Source: Neolewinella marina
GTDB taxonomy: Bacteria > Bacteroidota > Bacteroidia > Chitinophagales > Saprospiraceae
DNA length: 64,000 nucleotides
Reading direction: 5' to 3'
Assembly (NCBI RefSeq): GCF_002631205.1
Contig: NZ_PDLO01000001.1
Location: 372,001 to 436,000 of the forward strand
Shown one piece after another: positions 46,092-53,798 of this stretch. How positions within the stretch are numbered: position 1 is the stretch's first letter; the number at the start of each line of letters is the position of its first letter. The position numbers and the translations under genes are program-made. Under the pieces are notes generated by a model. That model was not told the origin of the DNA, made no database searches, and saw only the letters and a program-made list of their open reading frames with translations.

Positions 46092-49000
46092 TGACCCCGT
46101 AGTCCGCAACCCTACCCCCCGGGAGCTCATCATCATTCGTTTGCTGGTGGTTACCGGTGTGCTCTGTATTCTCAACTTCTGCTACTTCTTCTTCCAGCCC
46201 CAGTACTACGGACATCCCCTGCTGTTTGGCCTGCTGTGCATCATCCTGGTGTACGGCCTGGTCCGCGACCTGACCCTCTGGTATTACTATTCGGCCATCA
46301 CCGTACCGGAGACGCCACCCCTGGAGCGGGAGTTCACGGTGGACATCCTGACTACCTACTTTCCCGGGGAACCCTACGAAATGATCGTGACCACCCTGAA
46401 GGCCATCCAGGCGATCCATTACCCCCATACCACTTACTTGTGCGATGAGGCCAACGATCCCTACCTCAGGGGCTTGTGCGAGGAGATGGGCATCGTCCAC
46501 GTCACCCGCACGGTACGGGTGGACGCCAAGGCCGGCAACATCAACAACGCCCTGCGGCAGGCCACCGGGGAGATCTGCCTGATTCTCGACCCCGATCACA
46601 TCCCCGAACCCGATTTTCTGGACCATATCGTGCCCCACTTCCAGGATGAGTCAATCGGATTCGTCCAGACGGTACAGGCCTACTACAACAAGTTCGACAC
46701 CCTGGTCGCCAAGGGTTCCGCCCAGCAGACGTTCCACTTCTACGGGCCGATGATGATGACCATGAACGCCTACGGAACGGTCAACGCCATCGGAGCCAAC
46801 TGCACCTTCCGGCGGAAGGCCCTGGACAGCATCGGGGGGCACGCTCCGGGACTGGCCGAGGATATGCACACCGCCATGCTGCTGTACCGGGAGGGGTGGA
46901 AGTCGATATACGTACCCCGCATTCTCGCCCGGGGGCTTGTCCCGGCGACCATCACGGCTTACTTCAAGCAGCAACTGAAATGGTCGCGGGGCACCTTCGA
47001 CCTGCTGGTCAAGGTATACCCGCGCATCTTTTCCCGGCTGACGTGGCGGCAGCGGCTGCATTACGTCCTGCTCCCGCTGCATTACCTGGCCGGGGTGATC
47101 TACCTCCTGGGGTTCATGATACCGATTTTGTCGCTGGTCCTTTCCGAGGTGCCCTGGACGGGCAATTTTGGCTACTTCCTGATCCTCATCGGGCCCATCC
47201 TCTTCACCTCCTTCGTGCTGAGGTTCTATATTCAGAAATGGCTCATTTCGGACGACGAGCGGGGGTTTCACATTGTGGGCGGGGTACTGGAAATCCTTAC
47301 CTGGTGGGTGTTCACCCTGGGCTTCGTGTACACCCTCTTCAACAAGAAGGTGCCCTACCTGCCCACGCCAAAGGAGGGGGAAGACGTGACCCACTATTCC
47401 CTGTTACTTCCCAACCTGGCGATCGGCGTGCTCTCCCTGGCCGCGGTGGCGTATGGGCTGTGGCGGGACTTCACCCCCTTTTCGATCATCATGTCCGGCT
47501 TTGCCTTGCTGAATGCGGCCTTCATGTTCTTCAGCATTTACCTGGCCTTTGCGGCCACCAACGAGACCGGCAAGCTGAGGAGCAAACTGCCCTATCCGGT
47601 GCGTTTTTTGGGCCGCCACGCCAAGCGACAACTGCTTTGGTCTCTGGATGCGATGACCCTCACCGTGCGCAAGCTGGCCCCCGTGCTGCTCGTAGGCGTA
47701 CTCTTTGCCGCCCTCACCCTCATGTCGATCTACGACCGGGAAGGGTTCGCCACCATTGAAGCCATTCCTGCCGACACCACCATGACCACCACCCCCCAAT
47801 TGGGCATTTTCTATCCCGCCGCCCCGACCGGGCTGTCGAGCCTGGACCAGATCGATCAGCTAGAAGTAAAGCTGCACACCCACGCGGACATCATTTCCAG
47901 CTACATTCCCTGGAGCGGGTCGGCCGATCCAGCGGGTGAGCTGGCGCAGCTGCGGGCCATCGCCGGCCGGGGGTCCGTCCCGATGATCACCTGGGAACCC
48001 TGGGTAAGCCATTTTCCTGACCTCGCGTCCATGCCGGGGGCCGAAGCGGAAAAGCGGGCCCTGCACTATATTTCCGAAGGTCACTTCGACGATTACGTCA
48101 CGGAGTTCGCCACCCTGCTCAGAAGCCTGGACAAACCCGTCTACCTGCGTTTCGCCCACGAGTTTGACAATCCCGATTACCCCTGGTCTGCTGCGGGCGG
48201 CAACACCCCCAAAGACTTCATCGCCGCCTGGCGCCACGTGTATTCCCTCTTCCAGCAGGCGGGAGCCACCAACGTACGCTGGGTCTGGAACCCCTGGAAG
48301 GCCGAAGCGATCCCCGCCTATTATCCGGGCGACGGATACGTCGATTTCGTCGGCCTGACCTGCCTTAACTACGGCCCCCTGTTCGGGGAGGGAGCTTCCG
48401 TTTCCTTTGCGGACCTTTACGCGCCCTTCTACCAGGCCATGAAAAAGATTCCGACCGAGGCGGTGATCATCGCGGAATTCGGCAGCCTCGGCAGCCCGGC
48501 CGAAAAGGAGGAATGGACGGTCGCCGCACGGAACACCATCCTCGACCGCCACCCGGAAATTTCCGCCATCGTGGCCTTCCAAAGTGCATTTGACTACAAT
48601 GTTCCCCCGGACGGTGGCGAGGCGGTGCTGGACTGGACCATTGACCCCAAGCTGCTCTTCAATCCGGGCACGGACGCGGCCCCCGGCCATATTTCCGCCC
48701 CCGTTCACTGGTCATCATCGACGTCCATCTCCCGGGTGCCCCTCCCTCAGCGCCCGATCCGTGCCGTGGGGTACAAGAAGGGAGAAGGATGGAGTACCCA
48801 CCAGTATATTCCTTCCCGCAGCAACCTGGAGCATGACTTCGGCCTGATGCAGCGGGCGGGCATCAATACCGTACGCATCACCAACCCGGGGATCTACGCC
48901 CGCAACCTGTTCAATATCGCCGGGGAATACGGATTGGAGGTCATCATGAATTTCTGGATTCCGGAGACGATTGACTTCCTGACGGACGCCGATGCGCTGG

Positions 49001-49875
49001 CGGAACTGCGCGAACAGATCCTGGAGAAAGTACGGGAGAATTCAGACCGCCCATCGCTGCTCCACTGGAATTTCGGCAACGACATCCTTTCCCGGCTGGC
49101 CGACCATCACCTGCAACCCACCCTCCACGCCCAGCGGGTAGCCTATCTGAACTGGTTGGGGCAACTGATCCGGGATATGAAGGCTATCGACGGCCACCGG
49201 CCGGTGGTGGTGATGCTGCGTACGGCCCCGGGGCTGGAGCAGCTCGTGGATGAATTCAAGCTGCTAGAGGGACCGGCCGATGCGATGGGGCTGATCGTTC
49301 CCGACGGGGTTTCGGCCAGCCGGCTGGCCCGGTTACAGGAACGCTTTGGTGAGCGGGTGGTGATTGGTGAAGTGGGCGTCAGCGAGCTTTCCTCCCTCCC
49401 GGCCGCTGTCGTGGGCAACTACGCGGTCGTCACCAACTGGCAGAACGAATGGCGGAAGACCAAGCTTTCGTTCAACGGACTGCTGGATTTCCGCGGGCGG
49501 CCTACCCCGAACTACGCATCCCTGGCCGCTTGCTGGACCAAAGAAGCCCCGGAACCGGCCGCGCTGCCGGACATCGCAATCCTTCCCCCGGCCCTGCAGC
49601 CGTACGAAGGCGGCGAATACACCTACCAGGCCCTGGTGACCGACGGATCCGGCGGTTGGCGGCCGGTACGGGAAGAAGAACTGGGTACACTAAGCCTGGA
49701 ATGGGCCCTGGTCAAGCTGGACCCTTACGGGAACCCCATTGCCCTGAAAATGCTGGATGAAGGAAGTAAGCTGAAGCTCCACATGCCCGCGTACCACCTG
49801 CGGTATGAGGTGATGCTGACCGTAACCGACGGCGGCTACTCCCGGTCGGTGCGTTCCCCGCTGCTGCCCCGCTAA
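46081..49875 (+). CDS. processive family 2 glycosyltransferase fused to GH26-like and GH2-like domains
   Basis: The 1264-residue protein starts with two membrane helices (about 18-38, 45-62), then a cellulose/hyaluronan synthase-type GT2 domain with DEAND (122-126), KAGN (150-153), DPDH (170-173), AED (259-261) and QQLKW (297-301), the full set for processive synthesis. Five or six membrane helices follow (about 328-490, 532-550). The extracytoplasmic part holds a GH26-like barrel (about 573-865) with Glu E694 in RFAHEFD and E799 in IAEFGS, a second GH2-like barrel (about 890-1155) where the acid/base is Asp (FGND, D1000) but E1096 of IGEVGV remains, and a C-terminal beta domain. No PilZ domain is seen. 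It would make, export and trim one polysaccharide. Confidence 0.88.
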   Translation: MTVNDPVVRNPTPRELIIIRLLVVTGVLCILNFCYFFFQPQYYGHPLLFGLLCIILVYGLVRDLTLWYYYSAITVPETPPLEREFTVDILTTYFPGEPYEMIVTTLKAIQAIHYPHTTYLCDEANDPYLRGLCEEMGIVHVTRTVRVDAKAGNINNALRQATGEICLILDPDHIPEPDFLDHIVPHFQDESIGFVQTVQAYYNKFDTLVAKGSAQQTFHFYGPMMMTMNAYGTVNAIGANCTFRRKALDSIGGHAPGLAEDMHTAMLLYREGWKSIYVPRILARGLVPATITAYFKQQLKWSRGTFDLLVKVYPRIFSRLTWRQRLHYVLLPLHYLAGVIYLLGFMIPILSLVLSEVPWTGNFGYFLILIGPILFTSFVLRFYIQKWLISDDERGFHIVGGVLEILTWWVFTLGFVYTLFNKKVPYLPTPKEGEDVTHYSLLLPNLAIGVLSLAAVAYGLWRDFTPFSIIMSGFALLNAAFMFFSIYLAFAATNETGKLRSKLPYPVRFLGRHAKRQLLWSLDAMTLTVRKLAPVLLVGVLFAALTLMSIYDREGFATIEAIPADTTMTTTPQLGIFYPAAPTGLSSLDQIDQLEVKLHTHADIISSYIPWSGSADPAGELAQLRAIAGRGSVPMITWEPWVSHFPDLASMPGAEAEKRALHYISEGHFDDYVTEFATLLRSLDKPVYLRFAHEFDNPDYPWSAAGGNTPKDFIAAWRHVYSLFQQAGATNVRWVWNPWKAEAIPAYYPGDGYVDFVGLTCLNYGPLFGEGASVSFADLYAPFYQAMKKIPTEAVIIAEFGSLGSPAEKEEWTVAARNTILDRHPEISAIVAFQSAFDYNVPPDGGEAVLDWTIDPKLLFNPGTDAAPGHISAPVHWSSSTSISRVPLPQRPIRAVGYKKGEGWSTHQYIPSRSNLEHDFGLMQRAGINTVRITNPGIYARNLFNIAGEYGLEVIMNFWIPETIDFLTDADALAELREQILEKVRENSDRPSLLHWNFGNDILSRLADHHLQPTLHAQRVAYLNWLGQLIRDMKAIDGHRPVVVMLRTAPGLEQLVDEFKLLEGPADAMGLIVPDGVSASRLARLQERFGERVVIGEVGVSELSSLPAAVVGNYAVVTNWQNEWRKTKLSFNGLLDFRGRPTPNYASLAACWTKEAPEPAALPDIAILPPALQPYEGGEYTYQALVTDGSGGWRPVREEELGTLSLEWALVKLDPYGNPIALKMLDEGSKLKLHMPAYHLRYEVMLTVTDGGYSRSVRSPLLPR

Positions 49876-49881
49876 CGCAAA

Positions 49882-49913
49882 GAGGGCCCACCGCCGTTTG
49901 GCGGTGGGCCCTC
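49882..49913. terminator. terminator shared by the glycosyltransferase gene and the tRNA unit
   Basis: A 14-bp perfect stem GAGGGCCCACCGCC / GGCGGTGGGCCCTC with loop GTTT, followed on the minus strand by TTTGCG. It lies 7 nt after the glycosyltransferase stop and 13 nt after the tRNA-Pro 3' end. Confidence 0.85.
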
Positions 49914-49925
49914 GTGGTATCCCAG

Positions 49926-50000
49926 TCGGGGCACCAGGATTCGAACCTGGGGCCTCCTGCTCCCAAAGCAGGCACGCTAACCGGACTGCGCTATGCCCCG
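49926..50000 (-). tRNA. tRNA-Pro (anticodon TGG)
   Basis: On the minus strand the 75-nt gene folds into the cloverleaf: acceptor CGGGGCA / TGCCCCG with discriminator A, anticodon arm CCTGC-TTTGGGA-GCAGG with anticodon TGG, and T arm with GGTTCGAATCC. CCA is not encoded (ACTGGG follows). Its 5' end directly abuts the encoded CCA of the tRNA-Ser gene, so both come from one precursor. Confidence 0.95.
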
Positions 50001-50091
50001 TGGCGGAGACGGCGGGATTCGAACCCGCGGTACCCTGTTAGGGTACGTCGATTTAGCAAACCGGTGGTTTCAGCCACTCACCCACGTCTCC
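50001..50091 (-). tRNA. tRNA-Ser (anticodon GCT) with encoded CCA
   Basis: On the minus strand the gene has acceptor GGAGACG / CGTCTCC, discriminator G and an encoded CCA, a D arm GTGGCTGAAACCAC-like segment, anticodon loop TTGCTAA (GCT) with a stem containing a G-T pair, the long variable arm GTACCCT-AAC-AGGGTAC expected of tRNA-Ser, and T arm GGTTCGAATCC. The next base is the first base of tRNA-Pro. Confidence 0.93.
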
Positions 50092-50153
50092 AAGTATTGT
50101 GCTAACGGCTGCGATCCCCTGAGGTTTCACGTGCCGCCATTGCTAAAGCGACG

Positions 50154-50161
50154 CAAATGTA
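50154..50161 (-). promoter_or_regulatory. probable -7 box of the tRNA-Ser/tRNA-Pro unit
   Basis: TACATTTG on the minus strand is an exact TAnnTTTG match, about 62 nt before the tRNA-Ser 5' end. A TTG lies 24 nt further upstream (50186-50188), slightly longer than the usual spacing. Confidence 0.5.
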
Positions 50162-50304
50162 AGGTGCCCGTACCGCTTTGAAAAGCAACCGGGAAAAAAA
50201 TTGTGCGATTGTATGGATGAGCCCGTTTCGCCGCCCCGGAATCCCGCAGTATTCCCCGGCACCGGCGTCCGCGCCTAGATAGCCGCACTCCGCTTCCGCC
50301 TTCC

Positions 50305-50312
50305 TACCTTTG
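50305..50312 (+). promoter_or_regulatory. -7 promoter box of the ALDH7 gene
   Basis: TACCTTTG matches TAnnTTTG exactly and lies 25 nt before the ATG at 50338. No matching -33 element is evident. Confidence 0.5.
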
Positions 50313-50337
50313 CCCACCCTAACCTTACCTATCGATC

Positions 50338-51861
50338 ATGAATAAAGACTTTATCCAGGAACTTGGCCTCAGCGCGGACAACGACGGCAGCAGCACCGGA
50401 CAGCAGGGAATGCACAACCCCGCAGCCCACATCAGCAGTGCCTCCCCCGTCGACGGGGCCGAGATCGGCCGCGTCAGCGTGACCACCCCCGAACAGTACG
50501 AAGCGATAATCGAGCGGGCTACCGAAGCCTTCAAGCACTGGCGGACCGTACCCGCGCCCCGCCGGGGAGAGATCGTGCGGCAGTACGGCGAGGCCCTGCG
50601 CGAGCACAAGGACGCCCTGGGCCGGCTGGTGAGCTACGAGATGGGCAAAAGCCTGCAGGAGGGCTGGGGAGAAGTGCAGGAGATGATCGACATCTGCGAC
50701 TTCGCCGTGGGCCTGAGCCGGCAACTCCACGGCTTCACCATGCATTCCGAGCGCCCCCTGCACCGGATGTACGAGCAGTACCACCCCCTGGGCATCGTCG
50801 GGGTGATCTCGGCCTTTAACTTTCCGGTGGCCGTCTGGAGCTGGAACGCCATGATCGCCCTCGTCTGCGGCGACGTAGTGGTGTGGAAACCCAGCGAAAA
50901 AGCTCCACTCTGCGGCGTGGCCTGCCAGAACATCTGGGCCAAGGTGGCCGCCGCCAACGACCTGCCGGAAGGCATCTCCAACCTGATCAACGGCGACTAC
51001 ACCGTAGGGGAATGGATGACCAAGGACACCCGCGTCCCCCTGATCTCCGCCACCGGCTCCACCCGCATGGGCAAGGCCGTAGCCCAGACCGTAGCCGCCC
51101 GCCTGGGCAAATCGCTGCTCGAACTGGGCGGCAACAACGCCATCATCATCACCCCCTCCGCGGACATGGACCTCGTGCTCACCGGCGCGCTGTTCGGCGC
51201 CGTGGGTACCTGTGGCCAGCGGTGCACCAGTACCCGCCGCCTCATCATCCACGAAAGCCGCTACGAAGAGGTGCGCGACAAACTGGCCAAGGCCTACGGG
51301 CAGCTGAAGATCGGTGACCCCCTGGACGAGAAGAACCACGTAGGCCCCCTGATCGACGCCCAGTCGGTGGAAACCTACCTGAAGGCCATCGAAGGCATCA
51401 AGGCCGAAGGCGGCAAGATGGTGGTCGACGGTGGCCGCATCGACGGGCTGGGGTCGGACTGCTACGTGCAGCCCTGTATCGCGGAGGTGGAAGCCGACAG
51501 CAAGATGGCGCAGCAGGAAACCTTCGCGCCCATCCTTTACCTGATGAAGTACCGCGACCTGGACGAGGCCATCGCCATTCAGAACAGCGTGCCCCAGGGG
51601 CTATCCTCGGCCATCATGACCACCAACATGCGCGAGAGCGAGCGCTTCCTCAGCGCTACCGGCAGCGATTGCGGCATTGCCAACGTGAACATCGGCACCA
51701 GTGGCGCCGAGATCGGCGGTGCCTTTGGCGGAGAAAAGGAAACCGGCGGCGGTCGCGAATCCGGCTCCGACGCCTGGAAGGTGTACATGCGCCGGCAAAC
51801 CAATACCATCAACTACTCGACCGAACTGCCACTGGCCCAGGGCATTTCGTTCAACCTCTAG
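50338..51861 (+). CDS. amaB: ALDH7-type aldehyde dehydrogenase (L-piperideine-6-carboxylate / aminoadipate semialdehyde dehydrogenase)
   Basis: The 507-residue protein shows the ALDH fold with N161 in SAFNFP, K184 in WKPSEKAP, E262 in LELGGNN and the catalytic C296 in GTCGQRCTS. The opening ELGLSADNDGSSTG and the C-terminal SGAEIGGAFGGEKETGGGRESGSD are typical of the ALDH7 (antiquitin) subfamily, which oxidises alpha-aminoadipate semialdehyde, an intermediate of lysine and hydroxylysine breakdown. That substrate is also the product of the phospholyase suggested for the fusion protein at 41580-44519. It has its own promoter box and a hairpin terminator follows. Confidence 0.9.
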   Translation: MNKDFIQELGLSADNDGSSTGQQGMHNPAAHISSASPVDGAEIGRVSVTTPEQYEAIIERATEAFKHWRTVPAPRRGEIVRQYGEALREHKDALGRLVSYEMGKSLQEGWGEVQEMIDICDFAVGLSRQLHGFTMHSERPLHRMYEQYHPLGIVGVISAFNFPVAVWSWNAMIALVCGDVVVWKPSEKAPLCGVACQNIWAKVAAANDLPEGISNLINGDYTVGEWMTKDTRVPLISATGSTRMGKAVAQTVAARLGKSLLELGGNNAIIITPSADMDLVLTGALFGAVGTCGQRCTSTRRLIIHESRYEEVRDKLAKAYGQLKIGDPLDEKNHVGPLIDAQSVETYLKAIEGIKAEGGKMVVDGGRIDGLGSDCYVQPCIAEVEADSKMAQQETFAPILYLMKYRDLDEAIAIQNSVPQGLSSAIMTTNMRESERFLSATGSDCGIANVNIGTSGAEIGGAFGGEKETGGGRESGSDAWKVYMRRQTNTINYSTELPLAQGISFNL

Positions 51862-51870
51862 GATTCCGCT

Positions 51871-51908
51871 ACCGGGTGGCGGGGGGCTTGCCTCCGCCGT
51901 CACCCGGT
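51871..51908 (+). terminator. probable terminator after the ALDH7 gene
   Basis: An interrupted inverted repeat, ACCGGGTG ... CACCCGGT with an inner GCGG/CCGC pairing, 9 nt after the stop. The tail TTATTC is weak. Confidence 0.6.
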
Positions 51909-51936
51909 TATTCACTCACCTCTAAGACTTCCCCCC

Positions 51937-52968
51937 TTGAACTTTCACCTCGTTTCCGGCGGCTGCGGCTTCGTGGGCCGCAACATGGTCAAGCGGCTGT
52001 ACCGCACCACCCAGGACAAGATCATCTTCGTGGACAACCTCAGCGTGGGCACCCACCCCTCCACCTGGCTGGACGCGGAGCGGGTACGGCAGGAAGGGGA
52101 CCTGGAAGTTTACGGCACCGACGAGCGGCTGCTGTTCCTCCACCAGGACTTCCGGCAGTTCCTGCGCGACATCATCGACGACGAGGACTTTATCCGCAAC
52201 CACTACGCTCCGGACTTCGAGCGCTTCAGCGACGTGTTTCACTTCGCGGCCATCGTCGGCGGGCGGTCCACCATCGAAGGCGACCCCATGAAGGTGGCCC
52301 TGGACCTGAGCATCGACGCGGAATTCTTCTACTGGGTAACCCGCCACCGGCCGGACCGCACCCTCTACCCCTCCAGTTCGGCGGCCTACCCCATCGACCT
52401 GCAGACGGAAGGAGACGCCATCGCCCTGGCCGAATCCGACATCAACTTCAAGAAGATGGGGGAGCCGGACATGACCTACGGCTGGTCGAAACTCACCGGG
52501 GAATTCCTGGCCCGCACCGCCGCGGAACACTACAACCTGAGCGTAACCTGCATCCGGCCCTTCTCGGGCTACGGGGAAGACCAGGACCTCTCCTACCCCA
52601 TCCCCGCCATCGCCGCCCGCATTGCCCGCCGGGAGGACCCGGTGGAAGTTTGGGGAACCGGCCGCCAGGGCCGGGACTTCGTCCACATCGACGACGTACT
52701 CGACTGCATCTTCTTCGCCATGGAAAGGGTAACCGACGGCTCGGCCATCAACATCGGCCGCGGTGAATTGCTGTCCTTCATCGACATCATCCACACCATG
52801 TGTGGCATCGAGGGCTACCAACCCGAAATCAAGCAACTCCTCGATAAGCCCGTCGGCGTCTTCAGCCGCTACTCCAATATGGACCACGTACACGCCATGG
52901 GCTGGAAGGCCAGGATCTCGGTGCGGGAAGGGATGCGGCGGGTTTTGGAGGCGCAGAAGGGGGTGTAG
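51937..52968 (+). CDS. NAD-dependent nucleotide-sugar epimerase/dehydratase (extended SDR)
   Basis: The best start is TTG at 51937 (first residues MNFHLVSGGCGFVGRNM), giving 343 residues with the Rossmann motif GGCGFVG at about 8-14. Catalytic residues are SSSAAYP (Ser/Thr position) and Tyr/Lys in TYGWSKLTGE near 187. Specific substrate is unclear; it belongs to the UDP-glucose epimerase/dehydratase group. Directly after its stop begins a repeat-bounded insertion, beyond which lies a glycosyltransferase gene. The two genes probably formed one glycan-synthesis operon before the insertion. Confidence 0.85.
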   Translation: MNFHLVSGGCGFVGRNMVKRLYRTTQDKIIFVDNLSVGTHPSTWLDAERVRQEGDLEVYGTDERLLFLHQDFRQFLRDIIDDEDFIRNHYAPDFERFSDVFHFAAIVGGRSTIEGDPMKVALDLSIDAEFFYWVTRHRPDRTLYPSSSAAYPIDLQTEGDAIALAESDINFKKMGEPDMTYGWSKLTGEFLARTAAEHYNLSVTCIRPFSGYGEDQDLSYPIPAIAARIARREDPVEVWGTGRQGRDFVHIDDVLDCIFFAMERVTDGSAINIGRGELLSFIDIIHTMCGIEGYQPEIKQLLDKPVGVFSRYSNMDHVHAMGWKARISVREGMRRVLEAQKGV

Positions 52969-52992
52969 TCGAGGGGTCAAGGGGATAGGGGA

Positions 52993-53093
52993 TCAATAGT
53001 GGCCAGTTACCCATCGCTTCGCTCGGGCAGGTTAAGGGGTCAAGGGGTTAAGGGGTCAATAGTGGCCATTTACCCCTCGCTTCACTCGGGTAG
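52993..53093 (+). repeat. two 38-nt direct repeats at the left side of the insertion
   Basis: Copies at 52993-53030 and 53056-53093 differ at four positions. Each starts TCAATAGTGGCCA and ends CTCGGGYAG. They are separated by a GGGGTCAAGGGGTTAAGGGG tract, and the first copy contains the left arm of the 18-nt inverted repeat. A third, shorter echo (GCTCGGGTAG) is near 53126. Confidence 0.85.
53014..53031 (+). repeat. left arm of 18-nt inverted repeat
   Basis: TCGCTTCGCTCGGGCAGG, perfectly complementary to the right arm at 53683-53700, 651 nt away, flanking the four-helix-bundle gene. Confidence 0.85.
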
Positions 53094-53178
53094 GGCGGCA
53101 AGATCTCCTCTTCGGTTCAACTTTTGCTCGGGTAGCGGCGGTGGCTGTAAGGGAAGCCTTTATATCATGCGGGCCGCT

Positions 53179-53186
53179 TACCTTTG
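53179..53186 (+). promoter_or_regulatory. -7 promoter box of the four-helix-bundle gene
   Basis: TACCTTTG, an exact TAnnTTTG match inside the insertion. It overlaps the most distal possible starts (TTG 53184, GTG 53187), so the ATG at 53211 is the likely start. Confidence 0.55.
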
Positions 53187-53210
53187 GTGACTGCTTTGAA
53201 TACTAGTCAC

Positions 53211-53666
53211 ATGGACCTGGGTGAAGATGATCTGCCGGAACCGGAGGAATCCTTTGTCTTTCGGGAACCAGAAAGTACGTACGGCAGTAATTCCAGCGAA
53301 CGGATCCGGTTCGTAAATGCCCTTAGGACACGTACCAAGGTTGCGGCGGTTGCTGTAATTGACTTTCTCGAAATGGACCGGCCATCGCTCGCCATGCGGG
53401 AAGTGAGCCGACAACTTATTCGCTCAGCAACCTCGACTGCGGCAAACTACCGGGCGGCCTGCTTGGCCAGATCTGGCCGGGAATTCTACGCGAAGATGAG
53501 CATCGTGGTCGAAGAAGCTGATGAAACCGTGTTCTGGTTAGAAATCCTTTACGAATCCAGACTGAAGGTGGACAAAGAATCGCTCATCCCGCTCGGCCGA
53601 GAATGGCGGGAAATCAGTAAAATCATGAGCAAGGCCAGAAGCTCCTATCGCAATAAGAAAGCCTGA
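53211..53666 (+). CDS. four-helix-bundle protein (TIGR02436 / 23S rRNA intervening-sequence family)
   Basis: From ATG 53211 the protein is 151 residues: an acidic N-terminal extension (about 1-35), then the four-helix bundle with family hallmarks SRQLIRSATSTAANYRAA, SGREFYAKMSIVVEEADETVFWL and the C-terminal helix SKIMSKARSSYR. The family is known from intervening sequences inserted in 23S rRNA genes of some bacteria and as stand-alone genes, and it resembles the Avd protein of diversity-generating retroelements. Usual members are about 115-130 residues. Base composition is less GC-rich than the neighbours. Function is unknown; the repeats around it suggest a mobile or recombining unit. Confidence 0.85.
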   Translation: MDLGEDDLPEPEESFVFREPESTYGSNSSERIRFVNALRTRTKVAAVAVIDFLEMDRPSLAMREVSRQLIRSATSTAANYRAACLARSGREFYAKMSIVVEEADETVFWLEILYESRLKVDKESLIPLGREWREISKIMSKARSSYRNKKA

Positions 53667-53682
53667 ACTCCCCCGGCCCAGA

Positions 53683-53700
53683 CCTGCCCGAGCGAAGCGA
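53683..53700 (-). repeat. right arm of 18-nt inverted repeat
   Basis: CCTGCCCGAGCGAAGCGA on the plus strand, the exact complement of 53014-53031, 17 nt after the four-helix-bundle stop. Confidence 0.85.
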
Positions 53701-53714
53701 GGAATAAATGAGCG

Positions 53715-53763
53715 CCCTTGACCCCTTGACCCCCTTGACCCCTTGACCCCTTGACCCCTTGAC
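53715..53763 (+). repeat. short tandem array of CCCCTTGA (about 6 units)
   Basis: Six units with a period of 8 nt (one of 9), the reverse complement of the GGGGTCAA tracts on the left side. Degenerate copies (CACCCCTTTACCCCCTTACTCCTTGA) continue into the start of the glycosyltransferase gene. Confidence 0.9.
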
Positions 53764-53798
53764 AAATTAACTCCTTCACCCCTTTACCCCCTTACTCC

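Larger units (their letters stand above)
52969..53798. mobile_element. candidate repeat-bounded insertion carrying a four-helix-bundle gene
   Basis: The whole 830-nt interval between the epimerase stop and the glycosyltransferase start looks like an inserted unit. It has GGGGTCAA-type repeats on the left (52971-53058), the mirror-image CCCCTTGA-type array on the right (53715-53763), and an 18-nt perfect inverted repeat, TCGCTTCGCTCGGGCAGG at 53014-53031 and its complement at 53683-53700. The enclosed gene is the only frame. No transposase, no target-site duplication and no known IS ends are visible. It could instead be a repeat-flanked cargo gene spread by recombination. Confidence 0.6.

Noticed and set aside
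53715-53763. CCCCTTGA units as sigma-70 -35 (TTGACA-like) promoters
   Set aside because: Bacteroidota use a different -33/-7 promoter, there is no paired -7 box in the tract, and the tandem period and mirrored left copy point to repeats.
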